DNA from: Pseudodesulfovibrio pelocollis
GTDB taxonomy: Bacteria; Desulfobacterota; Desulfovibrionia; Desulfovibrionales; Desulfovibrionaceae
DNA length: 64,000 nt
Reading direction: 5' to 3'
Assembly: GCF_030282845.1 (NCBI RefSeq)
Contig: NZ_JASTWE010000006.1
Location: forward strand, 39,407-103,406
The notes under the pieces were generated by a model. The model did not search any database, was not told the origin of the DNA, and was given only the letters and a program-made list of their open reading frames with translations. Each line of letters begins with the position of its first letter. The first letter of the stretch is position 1. This document shows, piece by piece, positions 52,687 through 61,673 of the stretch. The position numbers were made by a program, and so were the translations under genes.

Positions 52687-53160
52687 ATGAATAACAGAAA
52701 AATTGACGATCTCGATCTAAGAATCCTGAATATACTTCAGGAGGACGGCAAGGTCTCCAATGCGGAAATCGCCCGCAAGGTAGGCAAGGCCCCGTCTGCC
52801 GTGCTTGAGCGCGTGCGCAAGCTGCGCAAGAGCGGGGTCATCAAGGGCTACGAGTGCATCGTGGATCACAAGAAGCTCGGGCGCGGCCTGACAGCCTTCA
52901 CCTCCATCCGCGTCGAGGAGGGAGTGGGAGCCACCGAGGTGGGCGTGAAGCTCGCCCGGCTGCCCGAGGTGCTGGAGGTCCACTACACGGCCGGGCGGGA
53001 CTCCTATCTGGTCAAGGTCCGGGTGGAGGACACCGAGGCGCTCCAGGCCACCCTGGCCAAATTCGGCACCATCGGGGCCGTGCGCGACACCAATTCGACC
53101 ATCGTCCTGACCACGGTCAAGGAGTCCCGGGTGATTCCGCTCCCGGCAAACGACGAATAG
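52687..53160 (+). CDS. Lrp/AsnC-family transcriptional regulator
   Basis: 157 residues: HTH (DDLDLRILNILQEDGKVSNAEIAR KVGKAPSAVLERVRKLRKSG) and a RAM/AsnC effector domain (FTSIRVEEGVGATEVGVKLA, VHYTAGRDSYLVKVR). ATG 52687 preferred; TTG 52681 is possible. Neither has a Shine-Dalgarno sequence. It is 21 nt upstream of the proline catabolic gene, so a PutR-like activator of proline use, with proline as ligand, is a reasonable guess. Confidence 0.9.
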   Translation: MNNRKIDDLDLRILNILQEDGKVSNAEIARKVGKAPSAVLERVRKLRKSGVIKGYECIVDHKKLGRGLTAFTSIRVEEGVGATEVGVKLARLPEVLEVHYTAGRDSYLVKVRVEDTEALQATLAKFGTIGAVRDTNSTIVLTTVKESRVIPLPANDE

Positions 53161-53181
53161 CCTTTATTCAAGGAGTCTTTG

Positions 53182-56100
53182 ATGACTATCGACATTTCCT
53201 CCCTGGACCCGAGGATCATCGCTCGGGGCCGGGAGTTCTTCGCGTCCATCTCCGGCGAGTCCCCCTCGGTCTTCAACAAGGGCTGGTGGACCGGCAAGGT
53301 CATGGACTGGGCCATGAAGAACGAGGACTTCAAGGTCCAGATGTTCCGCTTCGTCGATGTGCTGCCGTATCTGAACACCTCGGAATCGCTGTCGCGTCAT
53401 ATCGAGGAATATTTCGCGGGCGACGACTCCAACATCCCGGATGTGCTCAAGTGGGGCGCGACCAAGACCAAGCTGGGCGGCGGTCTGGTGGCCAAGGTGC
53501 TCAACATGACCATCCGCTCCAACATCGAGTCCATGGCCCGCCAGTTCATCATCGGCCAGACGGCCAAGGAGGCTGTCAAGGGCATCCGCAAGCTGCGCAA
53601 GGACGGCTTCTCCTTTGTCATCGACCTGCTTGGCGAGGCCACGGTCAGCGAGGCCGAGTCCGGGGCCTACCGCGACGGTTACCTGGAAGTGCTCGACGCC
53701 ATCCACAAGGAACTGGACAAGTGGCCCGCCCTGGACGGCGGCAAAGGCGACCTCGACTGGGGCCACGCCCCCCGGGTCAATGTGGCGGTCAAGCCCTCGG
53801 CCTTCTACTCTCAGTCCAAGCCCGTGGACCTGGACGGCACCACCGAGGGCATGCTCGCCAATATCGAGCCGGTGTATCGCAAGGTCATGGACATGGGCGG
53901 GTTCCTGTGCATCGACATGGAGCAGCTCAAGTACAAGGATGCCACGGTGGAGCTGTACAAGCGCCTGCGCACCAAATACCCCGACTATCCGCACCTGGGC
54001 ATCGTCTTCCAGACCTATCTGCGCAGCGTGGACTCGGACGTGAGCGACTTTCTGGCCTGGGCGCGCGAGGCCGCGCTGCCGGTCTCCATCCGGCTGGTCA
54101 AGGGCGCCTACTGGGACTATGAAACGGTCATGGCCAAGCAGAACGGCTGGCCCGTGCCCGTGTGGACCCACAAGCCCGAGTCCGACGCCGCCTTTGAGCG
54201 CGTCTCAAGGACCATCCTCGAAAACAGCGACATCTGCCACTTTGCCTGCGCATCGCACAACATCCGCACCATCTCGGCGGTCATGGAACTGGCCTCGGCC
54301 CTGGAGGTGCCCGAGGAGCGCTACGAGTTCCAGGTGCTCTACGGCATGGCCGAGCCCGTGCGCAAGGGGCTGAAGAACGTGGCCCGGCGGGTGCGCCTCT
54401 ACTGCCCTTATGGCGACCTGCTGCCCGGCATGGCCTATCTGGTGCGTCGCCTGCTCGAAAATACGGCCAACGAGTCGTTCCTCAAGCAGACCTTTGCCGA
54501 TGAGGCGGACATGGACAGGCTGCTGGAAAACCCGGAAATCACCCTGCGCCGCCAGCTGGAGGCCAAGTGCAGGACCGCCGCACCCGACAGGGAAGATAAG
54601 GAAGGCATCGGCCGGTTCCGCAACTTCCCGGCCGCGGACTTCACCATCGAGGCCGAGCGGCTGGCCTTTCCGGCAGCCATCGAGCGGGTGCGCGCCGCAG
54701 TCGGCACCACGGTGCCCCTCTTCATCAACGGCCGCGACGTGGAGACCGGCGACATCCTCGAATCATACAACCCGGCCGATCCCGACGAGATCATCGGCCG
54801 CGTCTGCCAGGCGGGCGTGACCGAGGTGGACCAGGCCATCGAGGCCGCCTCCACCGCCTATCTCACCTGGCGCGACGTGGCGCCCGATGGGCGCGCCGCC
54901 GTGCTCCTGCGCGCCGCGCAGCATCTCAAGGACAACATCCACGATTTCAGCGCCCTGCAAGTGCTCGAAGTGGGCAAGCAGTGGGATCAGGCCCACGCCG
55001 ACGTGGCCGAGGCCATCGACTTCCTCGAATACTACGCCCGCGAGATGATCCGCCTTGGCAAGCCGAGGCGCATGGGGCAGGCTCCGGGCGAGATGAGCCA
55101 TCTCTTCTACCAGGGCAAGGGCGTGGCCGCGGTCATCGCGCCGTGGAACTTCCCCCTGGCCATTTCCGTGGGCATGGTCTCGGCGGCCATCGTCTGCGGC
55201 TGCCCGGTGGTCTACAAGCCCGCGGGCAGTTCCTCCTGCATCGGCCGCGGTTTGGTGGAGATGTGGCGGGCCGCCGGGCTGCCTGACGGCGTGTTCAACT
55301 ACACCCCCGGGCGCGGCTCGGTCATCGGCGACCATCTGGTGGACCACCCGGCCGTGTCGGTCATCGCCTTCACCGGCTCCATGGAAGTGGGCCTGCGCAT
55401 CCAGGAGCGCGCCGCCAAGGTGCATCCCGGGCAGCAGCAGTGCAAGCGGGTCATCGCCGAGATGGGCGGCAAGAATGCCACCATCATCGACGACGATGCC
55501 GACCTCGACGAGGCCGTGCTCGGCGTGCTCTACGCGGCCTTCGGCTTCCAGGGCCAGAAGTGCTCGGCCTGCTCGCGGGTCATCGTGCTCGACGCCATCT
55601 ACGACAAATTCACGGCCCGGCTGGCCGAGGCGGCCAACTCCGTCAAGCTCGGCCCGGCCGAGAACCCGGCCAATTACATGGGACCGGTGGTGGACAAGAG
55701 CGCCCAGAAGAACGTCATGCGCTATGTCGGCATAGCCGAGCAGGAGGGCCGCGTGCTGGTCCGGCGCGAGGTGCCGGACGAGGTCAAGGCGGGCGGCGGC
55801 TGCTACGTGCCCCTGACCATCGTGGATGGCATCACCCGCGATCACCGCCTCGCCCAGGAAGAGGTCTTCGGCCCGGTCCTGGCTGTGATGCGCGCCCGTG
55901 ACATGGACGAGGCCCTTGCCATCGCCAATTCCACCCGCTTTGCCCTGACCGGGGCCATCTACTCGCGCAGCCCGGCCAATTTGGAACGCGCCTCCCGGGA
56001 ATTCCGCGTGGGCAATCTCTACCTGAACAAGCCCAGCGTGGGCGCGCTGGTGGAGCGCCACGCATTTGGCGGCTTCAAGATGTCCGGCGTCGGCTCCAAG

Positions 56101-56211
56101 TCCGGCGGGCCGGACTACCTGCTCCAGTTCCTCGATCCGCGTCTGGTCTGCGAAAACACCATGCGCCGGGGCTTTGCCCCCATTGAGGAGGACGACGACT
56201 GGTTGAGCTGA
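53182..56211 (+). CDS. putA: Bifunctional proline dehydrogenase / L-glutamate-gamma-semialdehyde dehydrogenase
   Basis: Oxidises proline to glutamate via P5C. 1009 residues: proline dehydrogenase barrel (about 80-470; GATKTKLGGGLVAKVLN, FVIDLLGEATVSEAE, IRLVKGAYWDYE, YCPYGDLLPGMAYLVRRLLE) and aldehyde dehydrogenase (about 490-990) with Glu760 (AEMGGKNA) and catalytic Cys794 (FQGQKCSACS). It lacks the DNA-binding N-terminal domain of E. coli PutA. ATG 53182 has AGGAG 6 nt upstream. Downstream of an Lrp regulator; terminator follows. Confidence 0.96.
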   Translation: MTIDISSLDPRIIARGREFFASISGESPSVFNKGWWTGKVMDWAMKNEDFKVQMFRFVDVLPYLNTSESLSRHIEEYFAGDDSNIPDVLKWGATKTKLGGGLVAKVLNMTIRSNIESMARQFIIGQTAKEAVKGIRKLRKDGFSFVIDLLGEATVSEAESGAYRDGYLEVLDAIHKELDKWPALDGGKGDLDWGHAPRVNVAVKPSAFYSQSKPVDLDGTTEGMLANIEPVYRKVMDMGGFLCIDMEQLKYKDATVELYKRLRTKYPDYPHLGIVFQTYLRSVDSDVSDFLAWAREAALPVSIRLVKGAYWDYETVMAKQNGWPVPVWTHKPESDAAFERVSRTILENSDICHFACASHNIRTISAVMELASALEVPEERYEFQVLYGMAEPVRKGLKNVARRVRLYCPYGDLLPGMAYLVRRLLENTANESFLKQTFADEADMDRLLENPEITLRRQLEAKCRTAAPDREDKEGIGRFRNFPAADFTIEAERLAFPAAIERVRAAVGTTVPLFINGRDVETGDILESYNPADPDEIIGRVCQAGVTEVDQAIEAASTAYLTWRDVAPDGRAAVLLRAAQHLKDNIHDFSALQVLEVGKQWDQAHADVAEAIDFLEYYAREMIRLGKPRRMGQAPGEMSHLFYQGKGVAAVIAPWNFPLAISVGMVSAAIVCGCPVVYKPAGSSSCIGRGLVEMWRAAGLPDGVFNYTPGRGSVIGDHLVDHPAVSVIAFTGSMEVGLRIQERAAKVHPGQQQCKRVIAEMGGKNATIIDDDADLDEAVLGVLYAAFGFQGQKCSACSRVIVLDAIYDKFTARLAEAANSVKLGPAENPANYMGPVVDKSAQKNVMRYVGIAEQEGRVLVRREVPDEVKAGGGCYVPLTIVDGITRDHRLAQEEVFGPVLAVMRARDMDEALAIANSTRFALTGAIYSRSPANLERASREFRVGNLYLNKPSVGALVERHAFGGFKMSGVGSKSGGPDYLLQFLDPRLVCENTMRRGFAPIEEDDDWLS

Positions 56212-56234
56212 TTGCAGTAACCCGTTGAATTGCA

Positions 56235-56269
56235 AAGGCCCGGCGCATGATGTTCGCCGGGCCTTCTTT
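56235..56269 (+). terminator. Terminator after putA
   Basis: AAGGCCCGGCG - 9 nt - CGCCGGGCCTT, perfect 11-bp stem, then CTTTC. Confidence 0.85.
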
Positions 56270-56374
56270 CTCGCGCCAGTCAAGAGGGCACCCGTGCGGC
56301 ATCGCGCATTGACGGGCAGCAAGCCTTTCCGGTATCCAACAGGCGACAATCCAACCAAGACACAGCGAGGCTCC

Positions 56375-57379
56375 GTGAAAATCCAGGACTTGTTCGGCGA
56401 GGTGGCGGCCGCTCTCGAAGAGCGGACCCCGAGGCACGGCTACGACAGCAAGAGGAAGCCGCTGTGGCGCTGGGCCTCCCGGCAGCGCGGTTCCCTGTGG
56501 AAGCGGCTCGCCTTCATGTTCGAGCGTTCCACCTTCAAGGAATGGGATCGGGCCGAGGGGTGTTTTGGCCTGGAGCTGAGTCGGTCCTTCTGGCCCCTGC
56601 TCAACGATCCTGCCCCCTACGAGGCCGCCTTCGAGCGGCTGGAGGACGAGGAATCCCGTCTGGTTTTCCTGTGGCGGCTCAAGGTCAGGCTGGCCATGCC
56701 CTTTGTCATGCGCTGGGAGGACGTGTATCCCGCCCCCCAGCCGCCGGGCGTCGGCTCGCTGTCCATCGGGGAGCGGGAGGAGGCCTTTTGCAAGGGGTTC
56801 AAGTCTGGGCAATATCTGCTGCGCGACATCTGCATGCCCGATCCGGGAGATATGGTGCTCGACGTGGGCGCGTTTCTCGGAGACTCGGCCGTGGCCTTTT
56901 CCAGGCTGGTGGGGGATGGCGGAAGGGTCTATTCCATCGAGGCCCTGAGGCCCCAGTTCGAGACCCTGAAGGAAAATCTCGCCCGCTTCGGCTGCCACAA
57001 CGTGACCGCGCATTTCAACGCCGCCTGGAACAGGAACGAAGACCTGTGTATCTCGGCCAACCGGGGAAGCTCATGCATCGGCGGGGCCGGCAACCCGGTT
57101 CCGGGAATTCGCCTGGACGATTTCGTGCGCGAGCAGGGGCTTGAGAGGGTCGATTTCGTCAAGATGGACATCGAGGGCGCGGAGCAGCAGGCCATCGAAG
57201 GCGCGGCCGAAACCATCCGCCGCTTCCGGCCCAAGCTGGCGCTGAGTGCCTACCATCGGCCGGAAGACATGTACCAGCTGATGGACATGGTCGCCGAACT
57301 GCACCCCGGGTATCGGTACTACATGCGCCATTACGACCCGAAGGGGCTTAACGATTCGGTCCTCTACGCGGTGGGCTAG
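56375..57379 (+). CDS. FkbM-family methyltransferase
   Basis: 334 residues from GTG 56375 (VKIQDLFGEVAAALEER), 5 nt after GAGG. The C-terminal half is a SAM-dependent Rossmann fold: MVLDVGAFLGDSAVAFSRL (motif I), RVYSIEALRPQFETLKENL, VDFVKMDIEGAEQQAIEGA (FkbM signature), LALSAYHRPEDMYQLMDM. The N-terminal 140 residues are charged and of unknown role. Such enzymes often methylate sugars or glycolipids; substrate unknown. It converges on the GNAT gene with 9 nt between. Confidence 0.88.
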   Translation: MKIQDLFGEVAAALEERTPRHGYDSKRKPLWRWASRQRGSLWKRLAFMFERSTFKEWDRAEGCFGLELSRSFWPLLNDPAPYEAAFERLEDEESRLVFLWRLKVRLAMPFVMRWEDVYPAPQPPGVGSLSIGEREEAFCKGFKSGQYLLRDICMPDPGDMVLDVGAFLGDSAVAFSRLVGDGGRVYSIEALRPQFETLKENLARFGCHNVTAHFNAAWNRNEDLCISANRGSSCIGGAGNPVPGIRLDDFVREQGLERVDFVKMDIEGAEQQAIEGAAETIRRFRPKLALSAYHRPEDMYQLMDMVAELHPGYRYYMRHYDPKGLNDSVLYAVG

Positions 57380-57388
57380 GCGGACGGC

Positions 57389-57880
57389 TTACAGGGCCAG
57401 GCTCATGCTGTGCCAGACAGCCCCGCCGTGGGTGGAGGCGGACAGGCCGCCGTGCGCGAAACCCCTGCGCTGGTAGTAGGGCACAAGGTCTTCCTTGCAC
57501 AGGAGCAGAACCTTGTGCTTGCCCATATCCCGGGCGTGGTTGACGAAGCCGTCCAGCAGCCGGGTGGCGATGCCCCGGTTGCGGTACTCGGGCAGCACCG
57601 ACAGGGAGAAGATGACGATGTTCTCGCCGTCAGGGTCGTGGCCCACCAGTTGCTTGAATTCCGCGTCCGAGATGTCGTCCTTGCTGGTGGAGCCGCTGTT
57701 GATCTGGCCCACCACCCGGTTCTCCAGTTCGGCCACGAGGTAGCCCTCGGGATAGGTCTCGATGCGGGTGCGCAGGGCCGAGGTCCAGGCCGCTTCAAGC
57801 GGTGGGAACGAGCGTGCCTCAATGGTGTGGCAGGCGGTCAGGTCGTCGGGCTCGACCATCCGTATGGTGATGTTTTCCAT
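57389..57880 (-). CDS. GNAT-family N-acetyltransferase
   Basis: 163 residues from MENITIRMVEPDDLTACHTI; acetyl-CoA motif LPEYRNRGIATRLLDGFVNHA (R-x-x-G-x-A), then KVLLLCKEDLVPYYQRRGF. The internal layout (EARSFPPLEAAW, AELENRVVGQINSG) recalls arylalkylamine-type acetyltransferases. A longer frame reaches into uup but has no good SD. It lies 7 nt after the uup stop on the same strand, so cotranscription is likely. Confidence 0.86.
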   Translation of the reverse strand: MENITIRMVEPDDLTACHTIEARSFPPLEAAWTSALRTRIETYPEGYLVAELENRVVGQINSGSTSKDDISDAEFKQLVGHDPDGENIVIFSLSVLPEYRNRGIATRLLDGFVNHARDMGKHKVLLLCKEDLVPYYQRRGFAHGGLSASTHGGAVWHSMSLAL

Positions 57881-57887
57881 GGGCTTG

Positions 57888-59813
57888 TCAGTCCAGTTCG
57901 GCGCCCTCAAGGGCGGCTTCGAGTTCTTCCCAAGTGCCATACGCATTTTCCAGCTCCTGTTCAATGGCTTCCAGCCGCGCCTGGTCGGCGGCCATGGTTT
58001 CGCCCGGTGTTTTGTAGTAGTCCGGTTCCGACATCCTCGCCTGGAGCGCTGTCTGTTCGGATTCCAGCGCCTCTATGCGGGTGGGCAGGCTTTTCAGGGC
58101 CTCGCGCTTTCGCTCAAGTTCGAACTTGTCCTTGTAGCTCAGTTTTTTTCTGGCCTCGGGGCGGGCCGGTGTCGCCTTGGCCCGGCAGGCCCTGGCCGGT
58201 TCGGCGGGTGTTTGGGGCCGCTGCCGCAGCCAGTCGTCGTAGCCGCCCACATACTCGGCCACCACGCCCTGGCCCTCAAAGGCGATGGTCGAGGTGACCA
58301 CGTTGTTGAGAAATTCGCGGTCGTGGCTGACCAGCAACAGGGTGCCCGGGTAGTCCATGAGCAGCTCTTCGAGCAGGTCCAGGGTCTCGGCGTCCAGGTC
58401 GTTGGTGGGCTCGTCCATGACCAGCACGTTGGAGGGGCGCATGAAGAGCTTGGCCAGCAGCAGCCTGTTGCGCTCGCCGCCCGAAAGCACCGAGACCGGT
58501 ACCCTGGCCCGGTCGGGCGGGAAGAGAAAATCCTTGAGATAGCCCATGACGTGCTTGTTGCGGCCGCCGATGTCGATGAAGTCGTTGCCGTCGGCCACGT
58601 TGTCGCGGGCCGATTTGCTCTCGTCCAGCTGGCCGCGCAGTTGGTCGAAATAGACCACCTGGAGATTGACCCCGTGGCGCACGCTTCCGGCCTGTGGCTC
58701 GATCCCGCCCAGCAGGAGCTTGAGCAGGGTGGTCTTGCCCGCGCCGTTGGGGCCGATCAGTCCCACCTTGTCGCCGCGCATGATGGTGGTGGAGAATCCG
58801 CCGATCAGGGGTTGGTCGTCGAAGCCGAAGCACAGGTCCGTGGCCTCGATGACCAGCTTGCCCGTGCGCTCCGCCTCCTGGATGATCATCTTTGCCGTGC
58901 CCCCGCGCTCGCGCCGGGCGCGCCGCTCCTCGCGCAGCTTGATCAACTCGCGCACCCGGCCCATGTTGCGGGTCCGCCGCGCCTTGATGCCCTGGCGAAT
59001 CCACGTCTCCTCTTCGGCCAGCTTGCGGTCGAAGTTGTGGTTCTGTTTGGCCTCGGCCTCCAGGTCCGCCTCCTTGCGCGCCACATAGGTCGCGTAGTCG
59101 CAGTCCCAGTTGAAGAGGTTGCCCCGGTCCAGCTCCACGATGCGCGTGGCCAGCCGCCGGAGAAAGGCCCGGTCGTGGGTGACGAAGAGCACCGCCGCGT
59201 TCTGGCGCAGCAGGAAATCCTCAAGCCAGTTGATGGATTCGATGTCCAGGTGGTTGGTGGGCTCGTCGAGGATGAGCAGGTCGGGCTGGCTGACCAGGGC
59301 GCGGGCGAGCAGGGCGCGCCGCTTCATGCCGCCCGAAAGCGAGGCAAAGGGCGCGTCGCCGTCGAGCTTGAGGTGCGAGAGCGCGGCCTGGATGGTCTGG
59401 TGGTGGGGCCAGCCCCCGGCCTCTTCCAGGGCATTCTGGGCGTGTTCGAGCCGGGCCACCAGGGCGGACTGGTCTCCGTCGGCCGTGCCCAGCCGGTGCG
59501 CGGCCTGATGGTAGGCGCTCAGGTGCGCGCCTACCTTGCCCAGCCCGTGGGCCACGATGTCGTAGACCAGGCCGTCGAGATCGCCGGGCACCTCCTGGGG
59601 CAGCATGGCCACCCGCGCGCCCCGGGCGTAGTCCACGTTTCCGGTGTCCGGAACCAGCGTGCCGTCGATGACCGAAAGCAGCGTGGACTTGCCCTCGCCG
59701 TTGCGACCCAGCAGGCAGACGCGCTCGCCCGGCTCGATTTGCAGGGACACGCCGTCAAGGACGGTCGTGCCGGTGAAGTTGACGACGATGTCGCGGAGGC
59801 TGACGATGGCCAT
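57888..59813 (-). CDS. uup: ABC-F ATPase, Uup type
   Basis: Soluble twin-ATPase of the ABC-F family, which acts on ribosomes or replication intermediates. 641 residues from MAIVSLRDIVVNFTG: Walker A GRNGEGKST (36-44) and GPNGAGKTT, signatures LSGGMKRR and LSGGERNR, Walker B DEPTNHLD and DEPTNDLD. The C-terminal 90 residues (KDKFELERKREALKSLPTRIE) are coiled coil, as in Uup. It lies 41 nt after rpe. Confidence 0.93.
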   Translation of the reverse strand: MAIVSLRDIVVNFTGTTVLDGVSLQIEPGERVCLLGRNGEGKSTLLSVIDGTLVPDTGNVDYARGARVAMLPQEVPGDLDGLVYDIVAHGLGKVGAHLSAYHQAAHRLGTADGDQSALVARLEHAQNALEEAGGWPHHQTIQAALSHLKLDGDAPFASLSGGMKRRALLARALVSQPDLLILDEPTNHLDIESINWLEDFLLRQNAAVLFVTHDRAFLRRLATRIVELDRGNLFNWDCDYATYVARKEADLEAEAKQNHNFDRKLAEEETWIRQGIKARRTRNMGRVRELIKLREERRARRERGGTAKMIIQEAERTGKLVIEATDLCFGFDDQPLIGGFSTTIMRGDKVGLIGPNGAGKTTLLKLLLGGIEPQAGSVRHGVNLQVVYFDQLRGQLDESKSARDNVADGNDFIDIGGRNKHVMGYLKDFLFPPDRARVPVSVLSGGERNRLLLAKLFMRPSNVLVMDEPTNDLDAETLDLLEELLMDYPGTLLLVSHDREFLNNVVTSTIAFEGQGVVAEYVGGYDDWLRQRPQTPAEPARACRAKATPARPEARKKLSYKDKFELERKREALKSLPTRIEALESEQTALQARMSEPDYYKTPGETMAADQARLEAIEQELENAYGTWEELEAALEGAELD

Positions 59814-59854
59814 GATTGTCCTGCCCGTGAGATGGTCTGCGCGGGCCGCGGCGG

Positions 59855-60505
59855 CTAGGTGCAGGCGTCCTGAAAGGCCCGGTGCCGGGCATCGTAGGGC
59901 GGGTGGCCGAAGAAGGCCGAGCCCGAGACCAGCACATCCGCGCCCGCCTCGACCAGGGCGCGGGCGTTGTCCAGCGTCACGCCGCCGTCCACCTGGATGA
60001 GGGTGTCGCTCCCGGCGGCGGTGATCATGGCCTTGAGTTCGCGGACCTTGCTCATGCAGAAGGGGATGAAGGTCTGGCCGCCGAAGCCCGGGTTCACGGA
60101 CATGATCAGGACCATGGAAAGCTGGGGGATGAGATAGCGCAGGACATCGAGCGGCGTGTGCGGATTGAGGGCCACGGCGGGCTTGGCCCCGGCCTCGGCG
60201 ATCTGGGAGCAGACGCGCTCCAGGTGGTCGCAGGCCTCGGCGTGGACGCAGATGAGGTCGGCTCCGGCCTCGGCAAAATCGCGGATGTAGCGGCCCGGCT
60301 CGCTGATCATCAGGTGGCAGTCGAAGAACAGGTCGGATTTGGCGCGCATGGCCTTGATGATGGGCGGGCCAAAGGTGATGTTGGGCACGAATTGGCCGTC
60401 CATGACGTCCAGGTGGACCCACTTCAGGCCCGCCTTTTTCAGGGCCGTCAATTCGGATTCCATGTTGGCGAAGTCCGAGGACAGCATGGATGGGGAAAGG
60501 ATCAT
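59855..60505 (-). CDS. rpe: Ribulose-phosphate 3-epimerase
   Basis: Interconverts ribulose-5-P and xylulose-5-P. 216 residues from MILSPSMLSSDFANMESEL; metal ligands in HLDVMDGQFVPNITFG, FDCHLMIS and QVDGGVT; phosphate loop VLVSGSAFFG; MSVNPGFGGQTFI is diagnostic. ATG 60505 is backed by GGAG upstream. Confidence 0.97.
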   Translation of the reverse strand: MILSPSMLSSDFANMESELTALKKAGLKWVHLDVMDGQFVPNITFGPPIIKAMRAKSDLFFDCHLMISEPGRYIRDFAEAGADLICVHAEACDHLERVCSQIAEAGAKPAVALNPHTPLDVLRYLIPQLSMVLIMSVNPGFGGQTFIPFCMSKVRELKAMITAAGSDTLIQVDGGVTLDNARALVEAGADVLVSGSAFFGHPPYDARHRAFQDACT

Positions 60506-60606
60506 CTCGCTCGCTCCGGGTAGGGATTGTCTGCTGGGAGAGGTGTACCCGCTCCGAACCGGATGCGCAAGCCCTTCGTCCTGTTCCGGCCGGGCAGCGG
60601 TCCGGG

Positions 60607-60942
60607 CTATCGGTGGCGGGGCTGGCTGGTGATGAGTTTGTCCGAGGCGAGGCCCAGCAGGCCGCCGAGGACCAGGGAGGCGAGCAGCAGCGAGGCCGTG
60701 GCCGAGGGCGTGGTCTCCGAGGCGAGGACAGTGAAGGGGATGCCCGTGAGCAGGCCGATGACAAGGCCGGTGAACCAGCCGGAAACGGGCATGCGGGCAT
60801 AGGTGATGATGATGCCAAGGCCCATCCAGCGCAGCAGGGCGGCCACGCACAGGTGCCAGCCCGCCCCCTGGAAGACTAGCGGGATGACGTCGATGATTCC
60901 GGCGGCGGTACCGAGGAGCAGGGCCTTGATGAAGATGTCCAT
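60607..60942 (-). CDS. Small integral membrane protein, unknown function
   Basis: 111 residues with three or four hydrophobic helices: ALLLGTAAGIIDVIPLVFQG, CVAALLRWMGLGIIITYA, FTGLVIGLLTGIPFTVLA and ASLLLASLVLGGLLGLASD. No family recognised. It lies 26 nt downstream of ahbA and about 100 nt upstream of rpe on the same strand, so it is probably in the haem-gene run. Start at ATG 60942 with GGAGAG upstream. Confidence 0.75.
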   Translation of the reverse strand: MDIFIKALLLGTAAGIIDVIPLVFQGAGWHLCVAALLRWMGLGIIITYARMPVSGWFTGLVIGLLTGIPFTVLASETTPSATASLLLASLVLGGLLGLASDKLITSQPRHR

Positions 60943-60968
60943 GCTCTCCGCTATTGCCCGAGTCGGGC

Positions 60969-61418
60969 CTACTTGTCCATCTTGAAATCGACCTTGATCT
61001 TGAACAGTCGGCTGGCGGGCAGGTTGAGCACCTTGATGCCCGTGGCCTCGGTGATGGAGGCGAGGATGGCCTCCACCGCGTCCATGTCCGGGGCGATGAG
61101 GGCGAACCAGACGTTGAACTCGTTCTCGCGCAGGTAGTTGTGGGTCACGCCGTCGTGCTTGTTGACCTCGGCCACGAAGGCGTCGAGCCTGTCCTCGGGC
61201 ACCGAGGCCGCGCACAGCGTGGACTGCCAGCCCAGGGTGTTCGAGTTGAAATTGGCGCCCATGCGCCGGATCACGCCGGATTTTTTCAGGGCGTGAACCC
61301 GCGCGAGCACCTCGTCCCCGCTCAGCCCCACCTGCCTGCCGACCTCGTCATAAGGCCGCGAAACCAGGGGGAAATGAGACTGGATGATGTCGAGTATCTG
61401 CTTGTCGTAGGTGTCCAT
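60969..61418 (-). CDS. ahbA: Siroheme decarboxylase subunit AhbA
   Basis: Lrp-like protein that with AhbB decarboxylates siroheme in the alternative haem pathway of sulfate reducers and archaea. 149 residues: HTH-like half (MDTYDKQILDIIQSHFPLVS, VLARVHALKKSGVIRRMGAN) and AsnC-like half (STLCAASVPEDRLDAFVAEV, VTHNYLRENEFNVWFALIAP). The VTHNYLR/NVWF pair favours AhbA over AhbB. The SD GGAGG comes from the conserved end of palindromic repeat copy B. AhbB is not in the window. Confidence 0.88.
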   Translation of the reverse strand: MDTYDKQILDIIQSHFPLVSRPYDEVGRQVGLSGDEVLARVHALKKSGVIRRMGANFNSNTLGWQSTLCAASVPEDRLDAFVAEVNKHDGVTHNYLRENEFNVWFALIAPDMDAVEAILASITEATGIKVLNLPASRLFKIKVDFKMDK

Positions 61419-61425
61419 GGGGTTA

Positions 61426-61484
61426 GCCTCCGGCGGCCAGAGAACCTTTTGGAAAAGGTTCTCTGGACTCTCCAAAACTTTTTG
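61426..61484 (-). repeat. Dispersed palindromic repeat, copy B
   Basis: On minus: CAAAAAGTTTTGG (61484-61472), GAGTCC, a perfect 14-bp inverted repeat CCAGAGAACCTTTT/AAAAGGTTCTCTGG with 2-nt loop (61466-61437), then GGCCGCCGGAGGC (61438-61426). Flanks match copy A (13/13 on the right, 12/13 on the left) while the stem sequence differs. Between ahbD and ahbA, in sense orientation. Confidence 0.85.
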
Positions 61485-61487
61485 TGT

Positions 61488-61641
61488 GAAACGGCGCTGG
61501 GCGGCTTGTTCAACCCGCAGAGGTCGTATGCGCCGTTTCGTCTTCTTCCCTTGATTGAGACGGCGTGACTTCGCGAGACCGTGCGCCCCTCTACGCCGCC
61601 CTCCGTTCTTTTCTTCCCAACTGACCTTTCAGGCGGCGTAG
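61488..61641. repeat. Two further 10-bp inverted repeats between ahbD and ahbA
   Basis: GAAACGGCGC (61488-61497) / GCGCCGTTTC (61530-61539) and CTACGCCGCC (61591-61600) / GGCGGCGTAG (61632-61641), both perfect, with loops of about 30 nt. No gene is seen in this 255-nt gap. Confidence 0.7.
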
Positions 61642-61673
61642 CCCATGCAGTTTTCCCCCAGCCGTAGGAGACA

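Noticed and set aside
57888..60818. 976-codon frame joining Uup with sequence over rpe
   Set aside because: The first 335 codons are the wrong frame of rpe; Uup begins at 59813 (MAIVSL).
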